A stretch of DNA of 64,000 bases from Geoalkalibacter sp. (GCF_030605225.1 NZ_JAUWAV010000021.1:1-64000), one strand, 5' to 3'. Positions 17,756 through 27,537 are shown, counted from the first letter of the stretch. Notes: generated by a model not told the origin, from the sequence alone. Translations and numbers: made by a program.

Positions 17756-18655
17756 TCACTCGTTCACGTACTGGTAGTTCTTGAGATCGATACCCGCCCG
17801 CTCGGCCCAGCCGAACACCGGCTGATAATCCTCGACCCGGGTTTCGATGAAGCGCAGGGCATGAAACTGCTCGAGCACCCGCCGGCCCTCGGGCACCTTG
17901 TCCAGGCGCAACAGCGCCTGCTTGAGCTTGTCCTGAAGCGCCACATCCAGATCGGGGCGCACGCACAGACCGTTGGAGGGCACCTTGCCGGAGACCGCCA
18001 GGATCTGCAATTCCCGCTCGATGCGCGGATCGTCGGCCCGCGTGATGTCAAAGACCGAATTCTTCGAGGCGCCGACGTCGGCCCTGCCGTCGAGGACCGC
18101 ATAAATAGTGGCGTCATGACTGCCGGCGAAGAACGTCTCGCCCAGGTAGGCGTCGATATCCGTCACGCCGGCCTCGCGCAGATAGGCCAGGGGATAGATG
18201 TAGCCCGCGGTGGTGGCCTTCTCCACGAAGGCGAAGCGCTTGCCGCGCATGCCCGCCGCATCGTTGATGCCGCTGTCCTTGCGGGTGTAGATGACGCCGT
18301 GATAGGTCGACTCGCCATCCAGATTGACCGGCCGCGCCAAGGGCACCACGCCGAGCTTCTCGATGGCCAGCGCCCCGGTGAAGGATCCGAAGAAGGCACC
18401 ATCCATCTGGTCGCGCGTGAAGGACTCAATCAGATTGCCGTAGCGGCTGAGAATGGTGAAGCGCACCGGGATCCCGACTTCCTTGCTCAGATAGGCGCCC
18501 AGGGGCCGAAAGCGCTCGGTCTGCTTGAAGACGTTGAGCTCGGGAATCAGGCCGATGACCAGCTCTTGGGGACGGGCTTCACCAGAGGCCAGACCCTGTG
18601 AAACCGGCAGCAGAAGCAGAGCGATGAGAAGCATTCCAGGCAAAGATCGAAGCAT
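17756..18655 (-). CDS. PhnD-like periplasmic phosphate/phosphonate-type binding protein
   Basis: A 299-aa protein with a Sec signal peptide (MLRSLPGMLLIALLLLP to about residue 25). It has the PhnD/SsuA-like type II binding-protein fold: LVIGLIPELNVFKQTERFRPLGAYL, the ligand-loop region FFGSFTGALAIEKLGVVPLARP, and GKRFAFVEKATTAGYIYPLAYL. No ABC permease or ATPase gene is nearby. Instead it is 16 bp downstream of a membrane GGDEF-EAL sensor, so it more likely delivers a ligand signal to that sensor than feeds a transporter (inference from context). Phosphonate, phosphite or an unrelated small anion are all possible ligands. Confidence 0.82.
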   Translation of the reverse strand: MLRSLPGMLLIALLLLPVSQGLASGEARPQELVIGLIPELNVFKQTERFRPLGAYLSKEVGIPVRFTILSRYGNLIESFTRDQMDGAFFGSFTGALAIEKLGVVPLARPVNLDGESTYHGVIYTRKDSGINDAAGMRGKRFAFVEKATTAGYIYPLAYLREAGVTDIDAYLGETFFAGSHDATIYAVLDGRADVGASKNSVFDITRADDPRIERELQILAVSGKVPSNGLCVRPDLDVALQDKLKQALLRLDKVPEGRRVLEQFHALRFIETRVEDYQPVFGWAERAGIDLKNYQYVNE

Positions 18656-18671
18656 TCGCGGCTCCTTGTAT

Positions 18672-21158
18672 TTAAGGGGCCTGGGACAGGCGGCGGATCA
18701 ACTGCTCGGCCGCCGCGACGTCCAGGGCCGGATGAAACAGGTTGCCCTGCACGAACCCACAGCCCAGCTCTCGAAGCTTTTCGAGTTCCGCCGGCGTTTC
18801 CACGCCCTCGCCGACGGCCTTGAGGTTGAGGTTCTGGGCGAGAGCCAGAATGGTGCGCACGATTTCGAGATTGTCCCGGTTGTGATCGATGCCGGCGATG
18901 AAGGACCGATCGATCTTGAGAGTGTCGATGGGAAAATGCGGCAGATAGCTCAAGGACGAATAGCCGGTGCCGAAATCATCGATCTGCAACCCGACGCCGA
19001 GGCCCTTGAGCTCGGCGAGCAGCGCGGCGGAATTTTGCGGGGCGTCCATGAGGGTGCGCTCGGTGATTTCCAGGCGCAGGCGGTCCGGCGGCAGCTCGTG
19101 CTCGCGCAACATCTTGCGGATGGTCTCGACCAACGCCGGGGTGAATTCGCGGCCGGACAGATTGACGCTGACCGCCAGGAACAAGGCTTCGCCCCCCAGG
19201 CGCCGCCATTGCCCGAGGCGCCGGCAGGCCTCCCCCAAAACCCACTGGCCGATGGCGGGCAACAGCCCGGTGTCCTCGGCCAGGGGAATGAAGTCCGTGG
19301 GCAGGATCAAGCCGCGGGTCGGATGCCGCCAGCGAATCAGGGCCTCGAAGCCGCTTAGCTTGCCCGTGGCCAACTCGATCACCGGCTGGTAGCACAGATG
19401 AAACTCCTGGCGCTCGATGGCGCGACGCAGATCGTTTTCCAGTTGCAGATGGGCCAGGGAATGATCATGCATGGACTTGTCGAAAATTTCGTAGCGCGCC
19501 TTGCCCCGAGCCTTGGCGTGATACATGGCCAGATCGGCGTCGCGCAGTAATTGCCCGGGCTGCTCGTAGCCCTTGGAACTCAGGGCGATGCCGATGCTGG
19601 CGCTGGTGAACACCTCATGGCCATCGATCATGAAGGGTCGCGGCAGATCCTTCTGGATGCGCCGAGCGATGGCCACCGCCTCGTCGAGGCCATGGATATC
19701 CTCGAGCAGAATGGCAAATTCATCGCCGCCGAGGCGCGCCACGGTGTCGCTCGGCCGCACGAATTCCGCCAGGCGATGCCCGACCGCGAGCAGCAACTGG
19801 TCACCGGCGAAATGGCCGAGACTGTCGTTGATGAACTTGAAGCGGTCCAGGTCCAGGAACAGCACGGCAAACAGATAGCCCGAGCGGCGTTGGGCCGTGA
19901 GCAGCGCATGCTCGACGCGGTTGGTGAACAGGGCGCGGTTGGGCAAACCCGTCAGGGAATCGTGAAAGGCATCATGGATCAATTGATCCTCGGTCTTCTT
20001 GCGCTCTGTGATATCGGTCTGCGAACCGGCCAGCCTATAGGGGCGGTCGTTCTCGTCGCGCACCGCCACGCCGCGGATCAGGGTCCAGCGCCAGGTGCCG
20101 TCGCGATGCCGCAGGCGCTGCTCGCTCTCGATGTGCGGAACGGTTCCCTCCAGATGAAAGGCAATCTTGGCTTCAAGCCCCTGGCGATCATCGGGATGCA
20201 CCAGCCGGAACCAGTCGTTCGGATCGGTGCCGATGTCAGACTCGCCATAGCCGAGCATGGATTTCCAGCGCGGCGAAAAATAAATGCTATTGCCCGGCAG
20301 ATCCCAGTCCCAGAGTCCATCGTTGGCGCCGCGCGCCGCCAGGGCGTAGCGCTCCTCGCTCGCACGTAGCGCCCGCTCCGCCTGGCGGCGTTCCTCGATT
20401 TCACCTTCAAGCCGCGCGTAACTGTTCTTCAGGGACAGGCTCATGGCATTGAAATGCCGCGCCAACTCGCCGAACTCCTCGCGATAGGCGGGCTCCAGGG
20501 CAAAGCCGTATTCCCCGGCGGCGATGCGCCGGGTCGCCGCCACCAGGTCGCGCGTCGGTCGGGTGATGGAGCGCGCCAGATACACGGCGATCAGCAAGCC
20601 GAACAAACCCGCCGCGGCCACCAGAATCAACAGGGCGTTCTTGGAATGCTGAATTTCGGCGAAGGCCTGGGCCGACATGCGCTCCACGCCCAGGGATGCC
20701 TCGCGCGCCATGTGCTCGACCTGCTGCAGCAGCGTTTCGCCCACCAGCGAGGCGTCGTACTTGAGCCGTTCGAGGCGCCGACTGTCGGCGGAGGTGGTGA
20801 TGTAGAAGCTCAACGCCCTTTTGAAGTCCTCGACCAGCGCGCTGACCTGCTCCAGATCCTGCACGGTCTCGGGGCGGTGATGACAGCCGGCGCAGGCATT
20901 GGCCAGGTCGCTGAGGGCTTCCACGTTGTCCACGATTCGGTCCAGACTCTGGGAATAGGGCGTGTGCACGGTGAAGAGGTCGGAATTGACGCGCATCACG
21001 CGATGCACCAGGCTGGCGCGCAATTCACTGACCTTATGCAGGTTGAGCAGGCGGTTGAGGGTCGCGGTGGTCTGATTGACGTTGTTGATGGAGAGAAAAA
21101 TGCCGAAAAGATAGATGAGAAAAAGCAGCAAAAGGGAGATGACGATCCTGTATTTCAT
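18672..21158 (-). CDS. Membrane GGDEF-EAL c-di-GMP enzyme with a periplasmic heme-binding sensor region
   Basis: An 828-aa inner-membrane protein. Order: TM1 (about 5-23), periplasmic helical region with one c-type heme motif CAGCH (89-93), TM2 (about 175-194), HAMP (196-248), PAS/PAC (about 272-388), GGDEF (active site GGDEF 477-481, with inhibitory-site RPSD at 468-471), EAL (motif EAL 605-607, and DDFGTGYSSL further on). Both catalytic motifs look intact, so it may make or degrade c-di-GMP. The heme motif suggests redox, O2, NO or CO sensing in the periplasm. It is the first gene of a two-gene operon with a PhnD-like binding protein. Which of the two enzymatic activities dominates cannot be told from sequence. 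Confidence 0.9.
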   Translation of the reverse strand: MKYRIVISLLLLFLIYLFGIFLSINNVNQTTATLNRLLNLHKVSELRASLVHRVMRVNSDLFTVHTPYSQSLDRIVDNVEALSDLANACAGCHHRPETVQDLEQVSALVEDFKRALSFYITTSADSRRLERLKYDASLVGETLLQQVEHMAREASLGVERMSAQAFAEIQHSKNALLILVAAAGLFGLLIAVYLARSITRPTRDLVAATRRIAAGEYGFALEPAYREEFGELARHFNAMSLSLKNSYARLEGEIEERRQAERALRASEERYALAARGANDGLWDWDLPGNSIYFSPRWKSMLGYGESDIGTDPNDWFRLVHPDDRQGLEAKIAFHLEGTVPHIESEQRLRHRDGTWRWTLIRGVAVRDENDRPYRLAGSQTDITERKKTEDQLIHDAFHDSLTGLPNRALFTNRVEHALLTAQRRSGYLFAVLFLDLDRFKFINDSLGHFAGDQLLLAVGHRLAEFVRPSDTVARLGGDEFAILLEDIHGLDEAVAIARRIQKDLPRPFMIDGHEVFTSASIGIALSSKGYEQPGQLLRDADLAMYHAKARGKARYEIFDKSMHDHSLAHLQLENDLRRAIERQEFHLCYQPVIELATGKLSGFEALIRWRHPTRGLILPTDFIPLAEDTGLLPAIGQWVLGEACRRLGQWRRLGGEALFLAVSVNLSGREFTPALVETIRKMLREHELPPDRLRLEITERTLMDAPQNSAALLAELKGLGVGLQIDDFGTGYSSLSYLPHFPIDTLKIDRSFIAGIDHNRDNLEIVRTILALAQNLNLKAVGEGVETPAELEKLRELGCGFVQGNLFHPALDVAAAEQLIRRLSQAP

Positions 21159-21327
21159 GGGATGCTCTTCGCCTGAAACGAACCCAACCGCCCCGATCTG
21201 GCGTCGATCGCCGAAAACAGGATCGCCGGCCTCATGGATAAATGAGGCGCGGAATATCTTTTTAGCGCGTTGATCCGCCTTTGGTCAAGAAAAATTTGAC
21301 ATTCCTAATGGTTTGTCGTGCTCGACT

Positions 21328-21804
21328 TCAGGGATACAGATGAAAGATCTGCTCGGCGATGCAGGCCGGCTTCTCCGCGCCTTCGATCTCGACGGTAAAT
21401 CGGTAGGTGAGCTCCACGCCCTCGCCGACAGGTTGCGCCTGCAACACGGCCGTGCGGGCGCGGATGCGGGCGCCGGCGGGAACCGGCGCGGGAAAGCGTA
21501 CCCGGTTGAGGCCGTAGTTCAGGCGGCGCGTCATGCCCGGATAGTGGGCGGCGAAGTAGTCGGGGCGGTTGCTGCCGGTGAGCAGGGGCAGCAGGGACAG
21601 GGTCAGAAAACCGTGGGCGATGGTCGTGCCCAGCGGCGATTGCTGCGCCGCGCGTTGGGGGTCGACATGAATCCACTGCTCATCGCCGGTCACGGCGGCG
21701 AAGCGGTCGATGCGCTCCTGGTCGATGCGCAGCCAGGACCCCACGGCGATTTCTTCCCCGAGGCGGGCGCGATAGAGTTGCAAAAGATGCTCCGCGGCGG
21801 TCAT
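21328..21804 (-). CDS. MaoC-like (R)-specific enoyl-CoA hydratase / NodN-like protein
   Basis: A 158-aa single hot-dog domain. The MaoC signature is clear: IDQERIDRFAAVTGDEQWIHVDPQRA (catalytic Asp/His region) and TTIAHGFLTLSLLPLL. It resembles the NodN/MaoC group that hydrates enoyl-CoA or acts in polyhydroxyalkanoate or fatty-acid metabolism; the substrate is not assignable. The ATG at 21804 has AAAGGAG 6 nt upstream; an upstream in-frame start 37 codons earlier lacks this. No related metabolic gene is adjacent. Confidence 0.86.
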   Translation of the reverse strand: MTAAEHLLQLYRARLGEEIAVGSWLRIDQERIDRFAAVTGDEQWIHVDPQRAAQQSPLGTTIAHGFLTLSLLPLLTGSNRPDYFAAHYPGMTRRLNYGLNRVRFPAPVPAGARIRARTAVLQAQPVGEGVELTYRFTVEIEGAEKPACIAEQIFHLYP

Positions 21805-22096
21805 GCGCGCTCCTTTTTCCGGTGTCGACAGGTCGGCGTCGTTGCGACGGCCCGGCCGTCGCGCGAAGGAGTTTCTTTTACACCTTTTGGGCGCATAAAG
21901 CCAGGGGTTCGCCAAAATGCCCGAAACAAGGAGGTTTGCGGCGGAAGGAAAGGCCCGATCCGGTCCCGGGGGCTTACGCTGTCCCGCCGCGCCGCCGAGA
22001 CGGCGCTCATCGGGTCGTCGTTAAGCCTCCAGGGCCGGATCAGGGAAGGGGGCGGATCATCTTCGGGCGCGCCCTCGCCCTTGGCCGACGGAGTCA

Positions 22097-22279
22097 TCAT
22101 TCGGAACCGGCCACCTCGTCAACCCGCGTGAAGGCATCTCGCCGGGGGAGGTGCGGCGCGATCAGGCCGTAAAAGTTCCCGAAATATTCGCTGCGCCCCG
22201 CCGTGGCCTGATTGCCGACGACTTCCATGTAGTCTTCCTTGACCTGATTGAGCTTCTCCCACATACGCACCTTGCTCAT
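22097..22279 (-). CDS. Small 60-aa protein of unknown function
   Basis: Starts MSKVRMWEKLNQVKEDYMEV with a good GGGAGGAC ribosome site. The product is charged, without a signal peptide or membrane segment: a helical N-terminal half, then GRSEYFGNFYGLIAPHLP and an acidic tail. I do not recognise a family. It is divergent from the hybrid kinase gene across an AT-rich region that carries an FNR-type palindrome 125 bp upstream of this start. The ribosome site and composition support a real gene, moderately. Confidence 0.55.
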   Translation of the reverse strand: MSKVRMWEKLNQVKEDYMEVVGNQATAGRSEYFGNFYGLIAPHLPRRDAFTRVDEVAGSE

Positions 22280-22738
22280 GTCGTCCTCCCGTGCTTGAGT
22301 GGGGGCATGTTTGCGCCCCAGTTTCCTTGGTCGGGACATCGGCCACCCGCCGCTTGCCCGCCATGTGATGCGCAATTTTTAAAACAACTTTCTATGAAAA
22401 AAATTGACCTAAGTCAAAGCCTCCCGCCCCGGACTTTCCGGCTTATATTTAGCAAAAACAAAATGTTGCAACTTAATTTAAGCATTGATAAATACTTCTC
22501 TCATTTATTTTTTTTAGTTGTTAATTCAACATATTGCCATTTCTATAACATTGTTATTTTTTTATTGGGCGCCGCTTTAATCCGGCGCGCAGAAACCCCT
22601 TGCGCTTTTCTGCATATTTAAAGTAAATTAATTTTTAATTTTTTCACATTTTGCGCTTTGCCAGGCGGGCGACCCAGGTCGGCCGAACCTCGCGCTGCAT
22701 CAAGCCTTCAACCCAGATTCCCGACAGGCGCGCCAATC
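22280..22738. other. AT-rich divergent intergenic region
   Basis: 458 bp between the small protein and the hybrid kinase. From about 22375 to 22655 the base composition turns strikingly AT-rich, with runs such as TTTATTTTTTTTAG and TTTTTAATTTTTTCAC, unlike the surrounding GC-rich DNA. It contains a CRP/FNR-type palindrome at 22404-22417. No gene or good -35/-10 pair could be fixed with confidence. Frames reading through it have no recognisable domain. Confidence 0.6.
22404..22417. promoter_or_regulatory. CRP/FNR-family palindrome TTGAC-N4-GTCAA
   Basis: Perfect 5-bp arms TTGAC/GTCAA around CTAA (TTGACCTAAGTCAA). This matches the half-site form used by FNR-like, DNR/NNR and HcpR-type regulators (consensus TTGAY-N4-RTCAA). 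It lies between two divergent genes in AT-rich DNA. Which regulator uses it, and for which gene, is not known. Confidence 0.5.
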
Positions 22739-25501
22739 ATGCAGGAGCAACGACCTGCCATCCTGATCGTCGAAGATTCGCCCAGCGCCTCGCGCCTGGT
22801 TGCCGACTGCCTGACGCGCAACGGCTTCGAAGTCCACCAGGCGGCCACGGGGCAGCAGGCCCTGGACTGGTGCCAGGCCCATCGCCAGGGCTTGCTGCTC
22901 CTCGATTACAAACTCGGCGACATGCAGGCCGATACTCTGGTGGAAAACCTTCTGCTGCGCGGGTTGAAAATACCCTTCATCGTCATGACCGGCCATGGCG
23001 ATGAGCGCACCGCCGTCGCCATGATGAAGCTCGGCGCGCGTGACTACCTGGTCAAGGACGAACACTTCCTCGCCCGCCTGCCCCTCACGGTCACGCAGGT
23101 CAGTCGCCAGCTGGCCGTGGAGAATCGCCTGGCGGCGACCCAGCGGCAACTTCAGGAGAACAAAGATCGCCTGCGGACCATTCTGAGCACCCTGCCCGAT
23201 GCGGTCTGGGTGCTCGACGCAAAGGGCGCCTGCCTGGAGGTCATCTCGCCGGGGATCCACCCTTTCGCCATTCCGGAGCGCGGCGCCCATCTGCGGGAGA
23301 TCCTTCCCGCGGAAACCGCCGAGGCGATCCTCGCGACGATCCGGGCGAGCCTTGCCGCCGATTGCCTGCAAAGCCTCGAATACGTCCTGCATAACGACAC
23401 CCCCCTGTGGTTCGAAGGCCGCGCCATGCCCCTGCGGGACAAGGCCGCGGGCGAGGCCGCGGTCTGGGTGGTCCGCGAGATCTCCGGCCGCAAACGGACC
23501 GAGGAACTGCTGCGCCGCGCCAAGGAAGCGGCCGATGCCGCCTCTCTGGCCAAAAGCGCGTTTCTCGCCAACATGAGCCACGAAATCCGCACGCCCCTCA
23601 ATGCCGTCATCGGCATGAGCGGATTGCTGCTGGATACCGAACTCAACGAGGAACAGCGGGATTTCGCCGAGACCGTGCGCCTCTCCGGCCAGGCCCTGCT
23701 GGGCCTGGTCAACGACATTCTGGATTTTTCCAAGATCGAGGCCGGCAAGTTCGAACTCGAACTAAGCCGCTTCAACCTGCGCCATGCCGTGGAAGACGTC
23801 ATGGACATGCTCTGCGTGCCGGCCGCCGAAAAGGGCTTGAGCTTTTGCAGCGTCATTCACCACGACGTGCCTCAGTGGCTGCTCGGCGATGCCGGACGCC
23901 TGCGCCAGATCCTGCTCAATCTCGCCGGCAACGCCGTCAAATTCACGCCGAGGGGCGAAGTGGTGATTCGCGCCATTCCCCAAAGCGAATCCGATGAGGA
24001 GATCAAGGTCCTTTTCACCGTGACCGACTCAGGTCCCGGCATCGACGCGCAGGCGCAAAAACGACTATTTCAGGCCTTCAGCCAGTTGGACGCCTCGGCC
24101 ACCCGTCGGCACGGCGGCAGCGGCCTTGGCCTGGCCATCGCGCGCCAGCTGGTTGAACTCATGGGGGGAGAAATCGGCATCGACAGCACTCCGGGCCAGG
24201 GCGCGACCTTTTGGTTCACGGCGTCCTTTCGCCGCGCCGAGGGTGACAACGCGATCCTGCGCGACGCCGAGACGGGCAGCCCCCCAAAGCGCATCCTCGT
24301 CCTGGATCGCCACGGCCCAAGCCGCCAGGCCCTGCGCGAACTCGTCCGCCAGTGCGGTTACCGCTGCGGGGAGCAGGACCATCTGGAAACGGCCCTGGAG
24401 ACGATGCGCAACGCCGCCGAGGCGGGCGATCCCTTTGACGTGCTGATCGCCGACCTGGACTCCATCGGCGGTCGCGCTCAAAGCCTGATCGAAAGCATCA
24501 ACCGCCATCCCGCCCTGGCCGGCACCACGGTGGGACTTGTGGCGCGCATCAACCCCGGCGAGGAAAGCCTTCGCCCCAAGGAGCGGGGCATCGATTTCTG
24601 CCTGCGCAAACCCGTGCGCGGGCAGAAACTGCTCGAGGCCCTGGAGACTGTCCAAGGGGCCGCTTCCTTGCCCGGGGCGAAAAACGGCATGGACGCGTTT
24701 GTCGCCTTTTTCCGGGAGAGAGCTCCGCGTCTTCTGGTCGTGGAGGATAATCCCGTCAACCAGAAGGTCGCCTTGAAAATTCTATGGAATCTGGGAATGC
24801 GGGCGGACGCCGTCGCCAACGGCCGCGAGGCTCTCGAGGCCTGGAAGACGATTCCCTACGATCTCATTCTCATGGACATCCAGATGCCCGAACTTGACGG
24901 GTTGCAGACAACGGCCGCCATTCGCCGCGAGGAGCGGGGCGCGCGCCGCACGCCCATCATCGCCATGACCGCCCACGCCCTGCCCGAGGACCGCCTGCGC
25001 TGCCTGCGGGCCGGCATGGACGCCTACCTGACCAAGCCCATCGACCCAAGCGCCCTGGCCCGCGCCATCCATGCGCAGTTGGGCGCGCAGAGCTCCGGCG
25101 CGAGCCTCGGGACGCAGCGGGACACACCTCCATCGCCCCCATACGCCGCGGCGTTCTCCGGCGGCGAACTGCTGCGGCGCCTGGGCGGCGATGCGGCGCT
25201 GTGCAAGGATCTGATCGAATCTTTTCTCGGCGATTTTCCGTCCTTGGCAAGCCGGTTGCATTGTTTGGCCGAGGAAGGCAATATGGAGCCGCTGCGCCTA
25301 GTCCTTCATACCCTCAAGGGCGCGGCGGCCAATGTCGAAGCCCGGCAAATCCATGGCTTGGCCGGACGTCTCGAGGAGGCCGCGCTTCGAAACGACCGGG
25401 AAAAACTGGCACGGCTGCTTGAAGCCCTAGGCCCCGATTCCCAGGAATTCGCGCTGCAGGCCCAGGCCTTTCTCGCAGGACTGGGGCCGGGCAAAAATTG
25501 A
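22739..25501 (+). CDS. Hybrid histidine kinase: REC-PAS-HisKA-HATPase-REC-REC-HPt
   Basis: A 920-aa cytosolic phosphorelay protein. An N-terminal receiver (Asp56 in LLDYKLGD) is followed by a PAS-like sensor (about 145-260), a dimerisation domain with His281 ([14 protein letters not shown]), and an ATPase with N and G boxes ([22 protein letters not shown]). A second receiver follows (about 517-640, [11 protein letters not shown], weakly conserved), then a third (Asp713 in [13 protein letters not shown]) and a C-terminal HPt domain with His857 ([12 protein letters not shown]). It has all steps of a multi-step relay in one chain and no membrane segment, so input is cytoplasmic or via the first receiver. 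A PilZ protein gene follows 34 bp later. The ribosome site of the ATG at 22739 is weak. Confidence 0.9.
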   Translation: MQEQRPAILIVEDSPSASRLVADCLTRNGFEVHQAATGQQALDWCQAHRQGLLLLDYKLGDMQADTLVENLLLRGLKIPFIVMTGHGDERTAVAMMKLGARDYLVKDEHFLARLPLTVTQVSRQLAVENRLAATQRQLQENKDRLRTILSTLPDAVWVLDAKGACLEVISPGIHPFAIPERGAHLREILPAETAEAILATIRASLAADCLQSLEYVLHNDTPLWFEGRAMPLRDKAAGEAAVWVVREISGRKRTEELLRRAKEAADAASLAKSAFLANMSHEIRTPLNAVIGMSGLLLDTELNEEQRDFAETVRLSGQALLGLVNDILDFSKIEAGKFELELSRFNLRHAVEDVMDMLCVPAAEKGLSFCSVIHHDVPQWLLGDAGRLRQILLNLAGNAVKFTPRGEVVIRAIPQSESDEEIKVLFTVTDSGPGIDAQAQKRLFQAFSQLDASATRRHGGSGLGLAIARQLVELMGGEIGIDSTPGQGATFWFTASFRRAEGDNAILRDAETGSPPKRILVLDRHGPSRQALRELVRQCGYRCGEQDHLETALETMRNAAEAGDPFDVLIADLDSIGGRAQSLIESINRHPALAGTTVGLVARINPGEESLRPKERGIDFCLRKPVRGQKLLEALETVQGAASLPGAKNGMDAFVAFFRERAPRLLVVEDNPVNQKVALKILWNLGMRADAVANGREALEAWKTIPYDLILMDIQMPELDGLQTTAAIRREERGARRTPIIAMTAHALPEDRLRCLRAGMDAYLTKPIDPSALARAIHAQLGAQSSGASLGTQRDTPPSPPYAAAFSGGELLRRLGGDAALCKDLIESFLGDFPSLASRLHCLAEEGNMEPLRLVLHTLKGAAANVEARQIHGLAGRLEEAALRNDREKLARLLEALGPDSQEFALQAQAFLAGLGPGKN

Positions 25502-25535
25502 CGACCGACGAATTTCTCTTTCAGGAGACTGGTGC

Positions 25536-25889
25536 ATGACGGAAAAAAGACGCTTCGGACGCATTCCCTTCGGTAGTGCCGTCAACCTCTTGGTCGACGA
25601 ACAGAGCCTCACCGCGCAACTGATCGACCTGTCGCTCAAAGGCGCCAAGATCCATCTCACCCAGGGGCCGAGCCTGGCGGACGAAACGCGCTGTCGCTTC
25701 ATCCTGGCCCTTGACTGCGGCGTGGTCCTGAACTTCGGCGCCCAGATCGTCCACCGTACCGGCGAACAACTGGGGCTGAAATTCGTCGAGTCCGACCCGG
25801 AAAGTTTTTCACACCTGCTGCGCCTGATGGAGCTCAACACCGGCGACGGCGAGCAGATCGAGCGGGAACTTCACAGCCTGGGCCCCTAG
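25536..25889 (+). CDS. PilZ-domain c-di-GMP binding protein
   Basis: A 117-aa single-domain protein. The PilZ c-di-GMP motif is complete: the arginine-rich RRFGRIPF near the N terminus and DLSLKGAKIHL (D/NxSxxG). It follows the hybrid kinase by 34 bp and has TTCAGGAG upstream, so it is probably co-transcribed. Together with the GGDEF-EAL enzyme nearby this points to c-di-GMP control, but the PilZ target is unknown. A terminator follows at 25930. Confidence 0.88.
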   Translation: MTEKRRFGRIPFGSAVNLLVDEQSLTAQLIDLSLKGAKIHLTQGPSLADETRCRFILALDCGVVLNFGAQIVHRTGEQLGLKFVESDPESFSHLLRLMELNTGDGEQIERELHSLGP

Positions 25890-25929
25890 TACGAGCTCTA
25901 TTTTGGTGTTAAACTTGCATTATGTGGGT

Positions 25930-25954
25930 AAGCCGCTTTGCCGGCGGCTTTTTT
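25930..25954 (+). terminator. Terminator after the kinase/PilZ operon
   Basis: AAGCCGC (25930-25936) pairs with GCGGCTT (25944-25950) around TTTGCCG, followed by TTTT. It lies 40 bp after the PilZ stop codon. Confidence 0.75.
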
Positions 25955-25983
25955 GACCCGCACATGCAAGGAGCCCGATCGCC

Positions 25984-26178
25984 ATGCGCCTCAATTTTGC
26001 CTTGGAGCAGATTCTCGGACGCAATCCCCGCGAAGTCAGCCGCCTGTTTCGTTCCGTCGGCCTTGATCCCGAACGTCCCTACCTTGCCCAGATCACGCTC
26101 AACAGCGTCATCATCGAACAGGAGCGGGGCGACGCCGCCAAACGGCGGCAAGGGGCGGTGAACGCACCGGACATCTGA
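25984..26178 (+). CDS. Small 64-aa protein of unknown function
   Basis: A short charged protein (MRLNFALEQILGRNPREVSR ...), with no signal peptide, membrane span or cysteine. It is preceded by CAAGGAGCCC, a good ribosome site, and sits between a terminator and the moeA promoter, so it must be expressed from the short gap or by readthrough. I do not recognise a family. Confidence 0.55.
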   Translation: MRLNFALEQILGRNPREVSRLFRSVGLDPERPYLAQITLNSVIIEQERGDAAKRRQGAVNAPDI

Positions 26179-26233
26179 GCTCCCGCGGCTTTCACGCCCC
26201 GCCAATTTTTCTTCTCCCCTCGGCCGATTTCGG

Positions 26234-26239
26234 TATAAT
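26234..26239 (+). promoter_or_regulatory. Consensus -10 box upstream of moeA
   Basis: A perfect TATAAT 37 bp before the moeA start at 26277. The region 17 bp upstream (CTTCTC) is a poor -35, so activity may be weak or activator-dependent. Confidence 0.45.
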
Positions 26240-26276
26240 GCCTGTCCCACCCGCGCCGAATCGCCGGAGATGCTTT

Positions 26277-27515
26277 ATGAATCGTCCCTTTCTTCACACC
26301 TTGAGTCGATCTGATTTTTGCGCGCTGTTGCGACGCTTCGCACCCACCGCCCCGGAACTCTTGCCCTTCACCACCACCCTTGAGCGGATCCTGGCCGCCC
26401 CGCTCCTTTCCCCCGAGGATCTGCCCCTGGGCGATCGTTCCTGCATGGACGGCTATGCCCTCGGCGCCGCCGATACCTTCGGCGCGAGCGAAGGCAATCC
26501 GGCCTATCTCGAATGTCGCCGAAGCATTGAAATCAACGAATGGCCGTGCTTCACCCTGGCGCCGGGCGAGTGCGCCTGGATTCCCACGGGCGGCTTTCTG
26601 CCGCCGGGCGCCGACAGCGTGGTCATGGTGGAACACACCCAGGACATCGGCGCCGGCACCATCGAGATCCGGCAAAGCGTGGCGCCGGGCGAAAATGTCA
26701 TGTTTCGCGGCGAGGACGCCCGGCGCGACGAGGCCCTGCTGAGCGCCGGCACACGCCTGCGGGTGCCGGAAATCGGCCTGCTGGCGGCCTTGGGCATCAC
26801 CGAAGTCCTGGTCCATCGGCGCCCGCGCGTCGGGATTCTGTCCACCGGCGACGAAATTGTGCCGGTCGACGCGCAACCGCGTCCGGGCGAGATGCGCGAC
26901 GTCAATTCCCACGCGATTTGCGCCCTCGTCGCCCAGGCCGGCGGCGAGGCGCGGCGGCTCGGCATCGCGCCCGATGACCCGCGGGCCCTGCATGAGGCAC
27001 TGGCGCGGGGGCTGGTCGACCACGACGCCCTGTTTCTCTCGGGCGGCAGTTCGAAGGGAACGCGCGACCATACCCTCGATGCCGTCGCCGCCCTGCCCGG
27101 CGCGCAAATCCTTGCCCACGGCGTGGCCATGGCGCCGGGCAAGCCGACGATTCTCGCCCGGGTCGGCGACAAGCCGATTCTCGGCCTACCCGGTCAGGTC
27201 GGCTCGGCGCAGGTCGTGATGCTGGTTCTGGGCCAGCCCCTGGTGCGCCATCTGGGCGGCGATGCTCGGGCCTTCGACGAAAGCCGACGCCCCGTGCGCC
27301 GCGCACGCCTGGCGCGCAACCTCGCCTCCCGGCCGGGCCGCGAGGACTATGTACGGGTGCGCCTCGAGGACACCGCCGCGGGGCTGCTCGCCCATCCGCT
27401 CCTGGGCAAATCGGGGCTGCTGCGCACCTTGCTGCAAAGCCACGGCCTGCTGCGCGTCGCGGCCGAGACCGAGGGGCTGGTGGAGGGGCAAGAGGTGGAG
27501 GTGTGGCTGGTTTAA
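26277..27515 (+). CDS. moeA: Molybdopterin molybdenumtransferase (MoeA)
   Basis: A 412-aa cytosolic protein that inserts molybdate (or tungstate) into adenylylated molybdopterin. It has the expected order: N-terminal domains with SCMDGYALGAADT and GAWIPTGG-like loops, the MogA-like catalytic domain with ILSTGDEIV, RDVNSH and the phosphate loop SGGSSKGTRDHT, and the C-terminal beta domain. The ATG at 26277 has CCGGAG upstream. A second MoeA-type gene follows after a palindromic spacer. The products are needed by the formate dehydrogenases 12-25 kb downstream. Confidence 0.93.
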   Translation: MNRPFLHTLSRSDFCALLRRFAPTAPELLPFTTTLERILAAPLLSPEDLPLGDRSCMDGYALGAADTFGASEGNPAYLECRRSIEINEWPCFTLAPGECAWIPTGGFLPPGADSVVMVEHTQDIGAGTIEIRQSVAPGENVMFRGEDARRDEALLSAGTRLRVPEIGLLAALGITEVLVHRRPRVGILSTGDEIVPVDAQPRPGEMRDVNSHAICALVAQAGGEARRLGIAPDDPRALHEALARGLVDHDALFLSGGSSKGTRDHTLDAVAALPGAQILAHGVAMAPGKPTILARVGDKPILGLPGQVGSAQVVMLVLGQPLVRHLGGDARAFDESRRPVRRARLARNLASRPGREDYVRVRLEDTAAGLLAHPLLGKSGLLRTLLQSHGLLRVAAETEGLVEGQEVEVWLV

Positions 27516-27537
27516 AAGGTTTGCAACCCCGAATGCG

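Noticed and set aside
17756-18655. Phosphonate ABC uptake operon
   Set aside because: Only the binding protein is present; no permease or ATPase lies nearby and the operon partner is a c-di-GMP enzyme.
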